Assembly (NCBI GenBank): GCA_036925085.1
Contig: JAUPFP010000054.1
Span: 806,001 to 870,000 of the forward strand
Source: Brachycybe producta
Lineage: Eukaryota > Arthropoda > Diplopoda > Playtdesmida > Andrognathidae
Length of the DNA: 64,000 nt
Reading direction: 5' to 3'
The stretch's first letter is position 1, and every line of letters begins with the position of its first letter. Positions 1 through 12,000 of this stretch are shown here, piece after piece. The position numbers and the translations under genes were made by a program. The notes under the pieces were generated by a model. The model did no database searches. It saw nothing but the letters and a program-made list of their open reading frames with translations, and had not been told where the DNA came from.

Positions 1-3000
1 GCGAGCTTTCGTGATGGACGGTACGAGCAACTGTAACACAAAATTGTTACTCTCAATCGTTTCATATAGCTTTTTTGTTACAAGGTCTCTCTTTTAATAT
101 TCGGCTGCGGTTTTTATAAAAATATGTACCGTCGTGGTCGGCTAACGTAGTAATAATGGTCGGAACGTTGGTGCCGACGGACGAAAAGGTGACGACGTTA
201 TTGAGAGCAGCTGACGTCGACGCAGCCATCGGCGTTGTTGTTGTAATCGGATTATGATGAGCTCTTGCTGTCGGCACACTCGTCGTTGTCACTGCTGCTG
301 CTGCTGTTTCTGCCGCCGTAACAACGGCAACCTTGGACGAGAAGGAACTGGAGAATTCGTTTAACGCTTTTGGCAAAGAAGAAGAAGAGGAGGAGGCATT
401 GGCAGGTGCCGTAACATTCACAGAACTTAGTCCTATGCATATAAAAACGAATTAACTTTTCGTAATTGGTTTTAATTTTGTCAAGAGATCAAAGAACCGA
501 ACCGATCGATGCTCTCGTACGATCCAATTCGGCCAGAATCTTATTATCCTGTTCCAATTTGGCCATAATGCGATCGATTTCGCTGACGGTCGCCTCTATA
601 ACGACACCACCTCCTTTCGGTGTCGTTCGACCTCCTCCAAGAGGTCCGTTGTTCACCACTTCGGAAGTTGATTTCCCGTCTCCATCTTCTTCCGACGTCA
701 ATCCGTTGGAAACGATCGTAGAACGAGCTAACTCCTTCTGTAAAATTCGTTAAAAAAGGTTCGTATCGATTTGCTAAAGTGGTTATCCTGATCTTTCAAC
801 CTTTGCAGCTTCTTCTTTGTTTTGTATCCGTCTCAAAGAATCCATTTCGAGGAGAAGCTCTTCGTGGCGTACTTTCTGAAGCTCGCATTTCTTTTCAAGT
901 TCTCGTAACTTTGACTACAGAAAACGATTTCAGAGGGTCAAAACGTGTACATAACTCTTATTTTGTTTTTCAGAAACAGTCATTAAGAAGCGTTTAAATA
1001 ATTGGATACATTTTCCTGTTTGTATTTTTTAAAGTAAACTTTTTTCGATGAAAAAAAGACTAAATTTGAAATTTTCATAAAAGACATTGAAATAAAAATC
1101 CTCTTAGTGATTTATTTACCGTTTTAGTTTCTAAAACAAACATTCTATGAAAACTTCAAATATCCATTTTCGTTTTTCACTTTAAGTTGGGTTAAAATTC
1201 GTGAAAAAGTTCAAATTTAGTTTTATTCAAAGTTCAAACTGCCATAAATTTCAATTTAATCTTCTAGTTTGTAAACCACTTTCAACTTTTTTTTCTGAAA
1301 ATGCAAAATTAAACGAGAAAATTAGTTCTTTTTTCTTAAATTTGCATAATTAGAGATTTCTAAACCGTGTGATCCTAAGACACACAAAAAAGTGATTCAT
1401 ACTTCCATTGTTTCGATCGATTCGGCGCTTTTCTTCTTCTCTCCTTCTTTGGACCATCGTAGTTTCTTAATCTCATCTTGTTTCTCTTGCAGTTGAGCCA
1501 AAACGTTGTCGTGTTCTCTTTCCAATTGTTTCTGTTGTTCGTCTGCATCTTTAAGTTGCTGAAATAAAAAGAGGGTGTGCAATATCCAATTATAACGACA
1601 CCAAAAATATTCTTCTTGTGCTGAAAGCTGACGATAATCTGAACCTGTTGTAGCCTCTGCAACTCCTCCCGAGTCTCGATGTTTCGTATCGACAGTTCCA
1701 GGTTTGCCGTTGACGCTTTTTCTAACTCGTAAACAAGTTTCTCGCAAACTCGACTCTGTTCACTCAGATTCTGTTCGAGTTTTTGACATTCTTCGTCCTT
1801 TTCCTTCAATTTCTTCTCCTTTTTTTAAAAGAAAAAAAAATAACGCAAAAATTGAGGTTGTTTTAAAGTGTAAACGTGGCCTTTTGAACTCTCCATTATC
1901 GCTGTTTTTCAGGCGCAAAATGAAGAAAAACTTGGTATATGTTTTAGAAACTAGCAAAATAAGCTTTTTATGTGAGCAAACGATATTTTTTTAATTTATG
2001 TTTATAAAAAGTTCATTTTAACTCCAGTTTCTCTTAATTTGGCTCTTCTGAAAGATAAAATAATCGGAATTCGGAAATCCGCTGTTTATAAAACATCTTA
2101 AAAGAATTAGGGTGCAGAAAAAAGCAATGAGAAAGATTTTTTTACGAATTTTCAAGAAACTAGAAGAGGAAAAAAAGACACATCAATAATTTGCATGATG
2201 ATATCATAAAAAATTTCCAAAGATGTTGGTCTTTCTTTCAAATGTGAAATAAAATTTATTGTTCACGATATTATCATAAAAAATCATCTATTCATCTTCA
2301 TTTTACTTTTCTAGTTTTAAATAAATGTGGAATTTCTTATGTGAGTAGAGTTTTTCTGCAAAAGTGAAAAAAATCGCGTAGGTTTTTAGTAGTTTTGAAA
2401 TTAATTGTTATGTTTTCTTACCACATTTTTAAGAAATTCAACTTGTTGGCTCAACAATTGATTATTTTGGCTCAACTGAACGTATTTATTTACATCTACT
2501 TCAGTTGTCTGTTGCAAACTCTATAAAAAAAACAAGAAATTATAAAAGCTTTTTAGAATTCTAGATTAGAATTGCTCAGAAATCCCAATAAATGTAAAAG
2601 AGCTGGAGTTTCTGGTTGAATTTTTTTTCTACTTTTTAACGTAAAACGATGATAATGATGAAAATCATTATAATAACGCCATATTGGTTCCCCTTCTAGT
2701 CTCAAATCACTTTTTTTATTCATTTTATTCGTTAATCCGTAAATAAAAACCATTATTTCAACAGAAAGAAATAGAAACCAACAGAATATCCGCTAGAAAA
2801 CATATTTATATATTTATTGTGGTGAAATAAAGTGATTTTTATCCGTTTTTCTAGTTATTATCTCACCTGTTTCTGTATCTAACGAAAGACGGTTTATCTT
2901 TTGAGCTCGGGGTTTTTTTTTACCTTCTAGTCTGCATTGAAAAACCACCAAAAACGGATTTAAATCCACAAAATCAATGATATAGAACAAGATTAAAAGA

Positions 3001-4441
3001 AGCAGAGGGGAAAATGTTGAAACTATCGAGATAAAAATGGCTGTTTTCACGAATAAAATGGTTTAGAAACGAAAAAAAAAGCAAAAATCACTAAAAAGCG
3101 ACCCCTTTAAGCATCAATATTCACTTCACGGCATTACACATATCAAAAGTTAATCAGATATGACATTTTGTGTCCAATTTTTTTTTTATATGAAATCTGC
3201 ATTAAGTATGTACACAAAATGGCCGCCGTAGCTCATTGATCATTATGCGCTTTGATAGAATACAGGCGTTATAACTAAACTGTTCCCTTTTTCGTGTCAC
3301 GCCTTTTTTTATATTTAGTCAATCAGATTCTCCAATCGATGTATTTTATTATCATCGATCAATTTAAATGGTTATTTGGACATTAAAATATGTTCAAATA
3401 AGATAATTACGTGAGAATAAGTATTAAAATATTGAGAAAACAGCATAAAAGCTGCAAAAACATAACAGTCTCTCTTTTAATTTCGATTAAAATCCATTAA
3501 TTATTATACTTGAGTCAAGAATGCAAGTTGTCTTTCGAGCCACATCCTTTCTTTCATTGCTAAATGCAACATATTTTGCCATTTCTTATCCGTTTCATTT
3601 GCCGTTTGCTATAATAAATATAAAAAAATAAGAATAAATTAAGATACACAATAGCAGACAATAAAGAGTCGTTGCCATGGTAACCAAGATGGCCGCTGCT
3701 AGCAGTGGTTGCTAGTTGCAATCTCATGAGTCATGACAACAAACGATGTGACGTCACAGCCAATCATGACGTAACAACCGACTGTGACGTAGCACGTCTC
3801 GCTTTGCGACGACGGTTACTATGGTTACCGCCTTACGCCAGGTTAAAGGAAAAAAAAAAGGAGGGGGGAGGGAAGGCGGTAGTCACTCAATGACGTCACA
3901 CGGTGTGTTTACGTTTATATGACACATAACTGCAGCTGTGCTCTAATTGCTTTCAGAATGACCTCAGTTTTGCATATCATTAAATTGGATAATTATGATA
4001 AATTATGCATATATGTGTGCAGTATCATTTTTGGTCTAAGTACATTTAGTTTTTTATAATTTTTTAATAATAAAAAATTCGGAAATGAATACAGAAATTC
4101 GTAATAAATTTCAATATTACATCTAATTATGTGACTCATGCAAAAAAACAAAATTATACTTTATACTTTTTGCAATCAAAGAGGCTCGTTAAAGGCTAGA
4201 GTTAATTTACAACTCTGATTCAGTTGTATTATTTTATTTATAAAAAAAAAATTCTATAGCCTCTAATCAGCTTCTTAAACTTCTTTGATTTCAAATTGCC
4301 TTACTCATGAATCATGATCACAAAAACTTTTACAATTACGTAAAAAAAATAGGCCTATTTCTTGGAACTTACTTTTGTTTTTATCTGGTCCTGTTGCCGA
4401 ATTTCCCGTTTTTGGCGGGAATATCTTCTTAATCCGTTCAT
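1..4441 (-). CDS. RIMBP: RIM-binding protein homologue, N-terminal part (cut by left edge)
   Basis: RIM-binding proteins are presynaptic scaffolds that link RIM and voltage-gated calcium channels through SH3 and fibronectin III domains. Only the N-terminal coiled coil is in the window. Exons, in transcript order: 4441-4373, 3608-3510, 2520-2422, 1815-1645, 1558-1403, 914-801, 737-521, 432-130 and 30-1 (continuing off the edge). Phases agree across all joins. The coiled coil (QLEREHDNVLAQLQEKQDEI, then SKLRELEKKCELQKVRHEEL) matches my memory of the RIMBP2/TSPOAP1 pre-SH3 region. A Ser/Thr/Ala-rich linker follows, in the exon 432-130. A good acceptor lies just before the ATG at 4441, so an untranslated first exon further upstream is likely. 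The exon starting at 1815 has a weak acceptor (poly-A, not pyrimidine), so that edge is uncertain. The family call rests on coiled-coil similarity, because the SH3 domains lie outside the window. Confidence 0.7.
3660..3910. promoter_or_regulatory. Cluster of CRE/ATF-like sites in RIMBP intron 1
   Basis: Within 150 bp there are two full TGACGTCA sites (about 3750 and 3891), two related sites (TGACGTAA near 3769 and TGACGTAG near 3784) and a CCAAT motif between them. The stretch is much GC-richer than its surroundings. It is bracketed by an inverted CCATGGTAACC / GGTTACTATGG pair. This looks like an internal promoter, an enhancer, or a repeat carrying such sites. Confidence 0.35.
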
Positions 4442-6004
4442 TACTGAAAACTTACATCGTACTAAATAACAAATTTAACTAAATTCAATTAAAGACAGAA
4501 AGGAATAAAGTTGTTATAACTTTGTTTAGAGGTGGAGAAACGATGTGACATCTCGCTCTGTAAATGAGAATCAAAAAAAAAGGAAGGAAGTCAATGCGAT
4601 TATAATAATATGTATACCTTTTGATGCATTTATTCCATTCTCTTGTGTTTTTTTCAGGTCGTATCTCCTTCCAGGTTGTCCTTTCCAATTGTTGAAAATT
4701 ACCTGTTGCTACGTTGTCCAATTGCAACGATGCATGAAACTTTTTTTTTTCTTCACTTCTCAAAACTTTTTAAGTGTCGACTCTAAAAGTATGACTTCAT
4801 CGTATTTATGACTAACGTTACGGTTAATTCAGCGTCAAATTGCGGCACTATTTTGTTTAGTTTTTTTTTTTCTTCGTACAATTCATTAATTACTTGGCGT
4901 CATCGCAAGTGACGGAGGAAAAACTTTTTATTAAACAACAACAACAAAAATTGAGGTCAGAAATACAATGGATTTTTAATGAAGAAGAAGAAAAATGGCG
5001 CGAAAATATAGCAGACGACGTTTTAATTGCAAACGTTCATATTGAGTGAAGTTACAACTATCATTCTTATCTTTGTTATTTATTTATAACGTATTTATAT
5101 GTAGCCATATTGTGTCCATATTGGGGGCTTAATTCAGAAAGACACAACATGAATGTGATAAAGATTCGAATTCGAGATTCACATTATTATTTAAGAGTGA
5201 ACGCTTTCATATTTTTGCATAACGCTCATCGCTAAGGCTCCTCGATCTATACGAGCTGGAACACATGACATTTTCTGACCAGTTTCATTTTTATGTCCTT
5301 ATTTTGACCTGTTATTTCGTAAAAATTGAATTAAGTTTTGAATGGGTTAGAATTCAACAAAATGGAATCAGATTGAAAATAACCTACACATTCGATTGAA
5401 TAACGTGATGTAGTTTTCATTTTTCTGGGTAAAAGGATGTGTTAGTTATCTATTTTTTTGGTTTCGCAAAACTTTTTTGTTCTAAAACGATCATAAAAAG
5501 TTTATTTTTCAAGCTATCCTCATGAAACCTTTTTTTCAAGAAAATTATGACCTACTATTCTGGTTTCTAAAACAATTTAAAATTTCTTTTCTGTGTTCTC
5601 ACTGAAAAAGGTTGACATGAAAAATGTAAATTTTGTCAAAGCTGTCAAAGTAAATAGCGTATCCTCTTCGCAACGGTCGAATAATGGCCGCAATGGCGTC
5701 TCTATATTCTATCCACCACGTACTTTATTCAGCTGACTTGTTGCTTACAGATCGATATAGCGATAGCGCTCAATTGTTTTTAATATAAAATCGCTGTGAA
5801 GATCCGGTCAGTTTTTTAAATATGGCTGCCACGTTTTGGTGGGTGGAAAAATATTAATTTTGTCTTTTTTTGGCGGTTTTATTCGCTCTCTGACGGTAGT
5901 TTTATCGGTTTCTTGTCAAAATGTGTACCATATATGCTAGTCGATACAACGGACGTGTGACGTGGCGTTAAATCACGTGAAATTAGCAGAAAAAAGCAAT
6001 TGAA
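4442..6004. promoter_or_regulatory. Divergent spacer between RIMBP and RABEP1
   Basis: This 1.56 kb spacer separates two start codons pointing away from each other, so it should hold both promoters and the untranslated first exon of the minus-strand gene. It is AT-rich with poly-T and poly-A tracts. A slightly GC-richer stretch at about 5660-5960 precedes the RABEP1 ATG and is the likeliest core promoter for it. A degenerate family A repeat half lies around 5450-5600. No clear TATA box was found. Confidence 0.4.
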
Positions 6005-9000
6005 ATGGACGAGGTAACAGATGTCGCATTGGAAAACGACCAAATCGGAGGTAAGAATAAAATCACATACGTCTACTGTAGAAATTGACTATTAAGATTA
6101 TTGAAACTGATATAATGGTGCAACTTTAAGTGTTCCACTTTATGAAATTTGCCATTTCGTACGTTTTAATATATGTCTATTTTGCATTCAGAAGTCGATT
6201 TCCAAGTAGAAAACGTTTTTACGCTTTCTGACGGTAATGACCACGAAAGGACAGAAGAAGAAAACGAAGCTGAAAGTCTAGAACAGAAGCTTTGTCGAGA
6301 AAAAGAAGAAATGGAGAAGGATTTCGGAGTTAAACGAGCGAAATTCATGGAGTTATTCAAACAGAAAGAGAGTAAATCACTTAAAATCCTTCGAAAGGGT
6401 CCTTTTTTTCTTGAATTAAGTACATTTTGTAACTAATACGCACTCGTATGATTGTTAAAATAGCCGAATTAGTTCAAGAGAGAGAAATCGCTTCATCTTT
6501 ACGGCTGGAACGTGATGAACTTTTCGCTAAAGTCGTTAGGCTTCAGAACGAATTGGACGAATGCAAATCTGAGGTGGCCATTGCAGAATGTACGAAAGAA
6601 AACGAAGTCGATGAAGAGAAACGGAAGTGCAGAGATGAAATCGCTTCTCTTCAGCAGATCGTGAAAGGTATTAGTATATATTGAGAGCTCGTTTTTCAAT
6701 TCTCATATATCTAATTCATAGAAACGATGTCTGACGCGGCTCTAACAAAGAGTAAATACGAACGAGAGATTGCACGATTGAAGAAGTTGAACGAGAAGCT
6801 GGAGTACGAGATACAGGAGATGAAATCGCCTGCTCCTCCTACTTCGACGACTGATAGGTTTTGCTCTCTCTCTCTCTCTTTTATGGAAAGAGAGGACATC
6901 GTAGCTGTCATTACGTTTGGCTCTTTGTCTTTTTTGTTTAGTAGCAAAGAGGGAGTTTTGTCAGCAGTGACGAAGATGGCAAAAAGGGTTTCCAATTTGA
7001 ATGCTTATTCTCAGAGTGCGGATAGTATTCATGATAATCTCGAGGACAGCATGAAGAAGGTAAATATGGTTTCTTCTTCTTCTTCTTTTGTATTCTTTGG
7101 TTTTTTTGCACATTCCACTCCCAAATCAGCGCACCTCTGAATGGGTTTCTTCGTTTTTTTTTTGTGGTTAATTTCGTGTTTTATTTTTCTGCTTTCGTCT
7201 CCTCACTTTTGAGTTATTATCTTATTATTATTTTGTTTAAACTAACAATGGCATCGTTACACGCCTTTAGATTGCGATTAATGTCTTTTTTTCTGTTGTT
7301 GTTTTGCTGTTGATATTCTTTTTTTTTCCAAAAATGGGTGTTATTTTACTAATTATTAAGATTTTAGGCTGAATTTATACGCAATTATGTAACAATATAC
7401 AGACATTTACATCGAATAATTTAAGTTATTTTTAGTTCATTAGTATGATTACATTTGAAATGGGATATTAGGTGAAAATAGCCACAAATACACCCAGGCT
7501 TAGTTGTCGTTCATTAATAATTGTCATTTTATGCCTCAGCTAGGGTTCCAACTAGATATTTTCTTCTTCAACTGAGTCAAGTCCAGGATGAAAATATTCT
7601 GAAATTCTGTGGAATTGTTTAGTGCAACATTCTTTTTGAAATTCCGCAATCATGACGAACGACAAATTTGTTTTTCTTATAAATTCCGGCAAGCGAAAGA
7701 AACTTTAAACATTACCGCGTTTTTAATTAGCGTAGAACGTATATTACAATAAGAAATTTGGCTTTTGAATGGGGAGGGGGGGGGGAAGCACCCGTGTGTG
7801 TAGATCAAATAAATTATTATGTAAAAACTATGTTAATTATGGTGTTAATTGTACATTTATGAAGCCAAATTTAAAGATTTTTTCGAGGCAAAATCGCGAT
7901 TTTACGATTTAACGAATGTGAGCGGATGCGCACATTTTGTAGATTGTAGCGCAGAGAATAAAACCTACAAATACAAAGAAGAAGGCTATGAAATTAAAAA
8001 AACAAAAACACTTTACGTTCAATTTTAGAGCGTGAAACAAACTTACACATGACTTTTACTAGTTATAAGTTAAACATTTAAAAAAAATGTATTGTAATTG
8101 TTCTGATAGTAGTTGATTAACTTACTATCAGAACAATTACAATACATTTTTTCTCGCTGATTAGCGAGAAAGTTCATAGCAGGCTAGGAATGCGTTTATG
8201 GCGACTCGTTTTAAGCTAGTTTTAAAGTCTAAACACCCGTCAAACTCTTGTTTATTCTGTTTTTCAGAAGCAGCATTAAGCAAAATTTGAAAATGGTTTA
8301 GAAACTAGACGGATAGCTGAATCATTTAAACATAATTTTCATGTTGATATTTTTCAAAATAAACTTTTTATGTCAGTTTGAAAATAATGAAACTTTTAAC
8401 TTTTTTAAAAGTTTTTAACATGAAAATAGTAACCCTTTCTAGTTTCTAATACATTTTCAATTTTTAATTAGTGCTGCTTTTCTGAAACGCAAAATAAAAC
8501 CAGAGTTTCGATAAAAACGTTTAAGTTTATTTGGTTCGCATGTTTTGTTTTTTTCTCGACTTCTCATCTTTTTTTTTTTCGATTTTTCTTTCATTTTGTA
8601 TTTCTTTTTTTTTGCGTCACTGATCGGTCGGGGGCTGCCTGGATAATAATAATAATAATAATGATTATAATTAATAGGGACACAAATTTCTAATTAAGGT
8701 TAAATTATCAACAAAATTTGCATCTTAAATTTTCCTTAATTCCACCGGAAGATCTTTTTTGTTTCACTCGAAATTTGTTTTACATTTACTGCAAAGATTT
8801 CTTTCATATGATTCTGATGTAGATTTAGTTATTTTGAAAGTGTATCTGGTTTTCTTAAGAATTTCATTTGAAAATGACGACTTGTTGTTTGGAAATAGCC
8901 TCAAACAAACCCTTGCCTGAGCACAGACTTAACATACTACCTCATGAAGAGACGCATTAAGACTTGCGTAGGCCGATTTGTCACGTTATTTTAAATAATC

Positions 9001-12000
9001 ACTCTGCAAACAGCTCAGTGGGCCAGTGACAGAGGGACTATTAACTCCAAAACGCCTATCAGTTAAACTATATTAAATGTGTTAAATAAAATGTTACGCA
9101 CATTTTAATAATTTTATCTTAATGGTGGCTTTAAAGATATTTACTTTACTTTTAACACTGCGACCGACTTATGCTATGCTCCATAGACGTTTTTTAAAAA
9201 ATTGGACGCAAAAACGTCTAGCTAACATTTTTTTAAAAACATTATGAAAAAATTCAAATTGTTTTCAAAACTAGAATTGGTAAAAGATTGTGTTAAACGT
9301 CTTTTCATGGGAATATCTTAAGAAATAAACAGTTTTATAGTTTGAGTTTTCAAACCGTCATAACAAGTTTATTTTTAATGATATCATCATGAAAAAAACT
9401 TATCACCAACTATTCTAGTTTCTGAAACACGTTGCATTTTTTTTTGTAATGTTTCTCCTCAAAAACGTTCGCTAGAAAAATAAACATTTTCTCAAAATCG
9501 TAGGTTGTGGGAAGAGACCTCCTACAGAACACAATAGCCACTGCAGTGGTGCCATCGGAGGAGACGAAGACAAACTAAATTAACTATAAAGCCACAATAA
9601 TGTTAAATAACATTATTAATTTAAACTTTTTTTATTCCTGATTTTTTTTTAAAAATGTAAAACGTGTTCGTAGACGTTATAGGTTTGGAAAATGAGCCTA
9701 ATGGATGATATGGGCCTTCATTTATGACTGGATGCTCACAACTGGGTTTGTTTGAGGCTAAATTCTACGAAACATATTGTCATTTTAATACGAAAGTTGG
9801 TTATGTCATAATTCGTGTCCCTAATAATTAACAAAAAATAATAATTAAACTAAAATTAAGAAGTCGTTGAAAGAAAAAGAGAGAAAAATAAAACAAGAGA
9901 TTCGTTCGAGTACATTTTTTTTTATCAGCAAACTTTCTTTGGTTATATTTGTCTATACTATAGCCTGCAAGTGGTAGCAGTTGGTGGGTGAGTGTCAAAC
10001 GGCCAATTCCTTGAACCCTCCTCCTCAATCTCCTCAAAGTTACGACGGATGCGATTTCGTGCGAAAATATCAAGTGGATGGGTTTTTTTTTTGTGATAAT
10101 ATTTTTTTTTTGTCAAATGGCCCACCCTCAAATTAAATTTCATTTATTTTTAATAATATTTAATATATATTATTTTGTTAATATAAATGTTGTCCACGCT
10201 GCCATCTGCTAATTAGTGGCTTTATATATATATATTTTTTAAATATTCCAGTGTGTAGTTTTAATCTTTTCTGAATGTTGCTTTCTGGTGTTTTGATTTT
10301 GCATGCTTATTTTTTTTTTCCTGTTTCGGTTTTAGTTTTTCTTCTTCTTGTGTATTGTCCCCACTCCACATGACCCGGTCACCCCTTTCTACCCTTGCAT
10401 ATCTCCTTACCAATCTTCTTGAAAGAACCTTAATTGTTCCACTCAGGCGCAAGAAGATGCCGAAGTTCTTCGTTCTCTCGTCGTTCCGCTCGAAGAAGAG
10501 ATTCAGGCTCTAAAAGAGAAATTACGAGCAGCCGATGACCAGATCAGATCGTTCGAGGTTACTGTAACAGTTTGAAACATCGCTTTTTACCGAGCTGTGT
10601 TTTACTCTTGTTTGATTTTTTTAGAACAATTCTTTGAGAAGTCTCGATTTGAGTTCGGAATTCAATGTCGAGCGACGACAACTTCCAGAAGGAGAAAACG
10701 AACTCGATGAAAAAGTACAAATGAACGATTAGTTACCAACAACTGATTGCTTCTGCAGATTCATTAAAAGCAATTATAAGAAGTTTAAAATGTTTTAGAA
10801 ACTAGAATTGTAACTTGAATCAATTAAAAGGATTTTTATGGTTGTATTTTATTTTAAAATAAACTTTTTATTTAAGAAAAATTGAACGAAAAATCTTCTG
10901 CTAACATTTAGAAATTTATAATTGGATTCTTTTTTCAAAGATATGCCATAAAATGCTTATTTTGAAAAATAATAATTTCTAGTTTCTACACGCAATTTCT
11001 CTTAGTTGTTGGTCTTCTGAAACTGCAGAATAACCAGAATTCGATTTTTACTTCAGATATTGGGACTTCATAAAGGACTTCAAGCTGAAAAATCGTCTCG
11101 AAGTGACTTAGAAATGTATGTTTCTGTGCTTCAAACGCAGAAAACAATGTTACAGGCCGAAACGGACGACATGAGGAAACAATTACGAGATGGTTGTTAT
11201 CCGATTTGCGATTTTGCATTAGCACACTTTAAAATCTTAAAACTCTTTGTTTCCTTTTATTTACATTATTCAGTGTGCCAAATTTTAGATAAAGAGAAAA
11301 GAGAGCATAATGAATTGAAACAGACGTGGCAAATGGCGAACGATCAGTTTCTCGAAGCGCAGAAAGTACAAAGTGACGATCTGAAAAGGATTCAGAGCAT
11401 TCTGACTGTGGAGCAACAGAAAACCGTTGCTGGTATTTCTGTATGTTTATTGTAATAATTCGTGTCGAGTGTTTTAACAGGTTTCTCTTTTTTACTCTTG
11501 TAACAATCGAGAATTGCAAAAGAAAGATTCTGGTCCCGAAGGTGTCGATAGTCAAGCTAGTGAGTCACAACTCAAGATTAAGATGTTGTTTTGAACAGCT
11601 GTTTCTCATAACTTGTCTTAAAAGTTGGTGTTTTGATTGGTTACTCTCGTCGTCAGGTTCTAAACGTTCATCTCCCGTTTCTTTTCCGTCGTCTCCGAGG
11701 TTAAGAAAGTCTCCGTCTCCAGCTCGACAATTAGGAACCGTCTTGGATCGAGTTACTGGTGACGATAATAAGGCGGGAAATGTTTTTTCATTTGAGGTTA
11801 ATCGTCTTTCTCTTTAAATTTTACTCGTTAAGATGTATAAATTTTGTTTATTTTTATTTTTCGTACAGTCTGAACGAAAAGATTATCCGTTACAATCTTT
11901 GCTAGAAAGTGTTTCCTCTTTGGAGAGCGTCGACGATAAAGCTGCGTCAGGTTGAGAACACGGAATTGTAAAATTGAAACTTTTGTATCGATAGGTTTTA

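Larger units (their letters stand above)
7060..10446 (+). other. RABEP1 intron 5 (3.4 kb), repeat-filled
   Basis: The intron joins the exon ending SMKK to the one beginning AQEDAE. It holds poly-T tracts, a perfect 30-bp hairpin at 8082-8152, family A repeats at about 8213-8525 and 9265-9490, and an (AAT)n run near 8645. No coding exon was found in it on either strand; the conserved rabaptin sequence is continuous across it. Confidence 0.7.

Noticed and set aside
489-701. Minus-strand frame ending RASIGSVL and a stop, as the C-terminus of the first gene
   Set aside because: A donor GTACGA after LAELD and an acceptor at 432 join in frame to a further exon, so the gene continues leftward.
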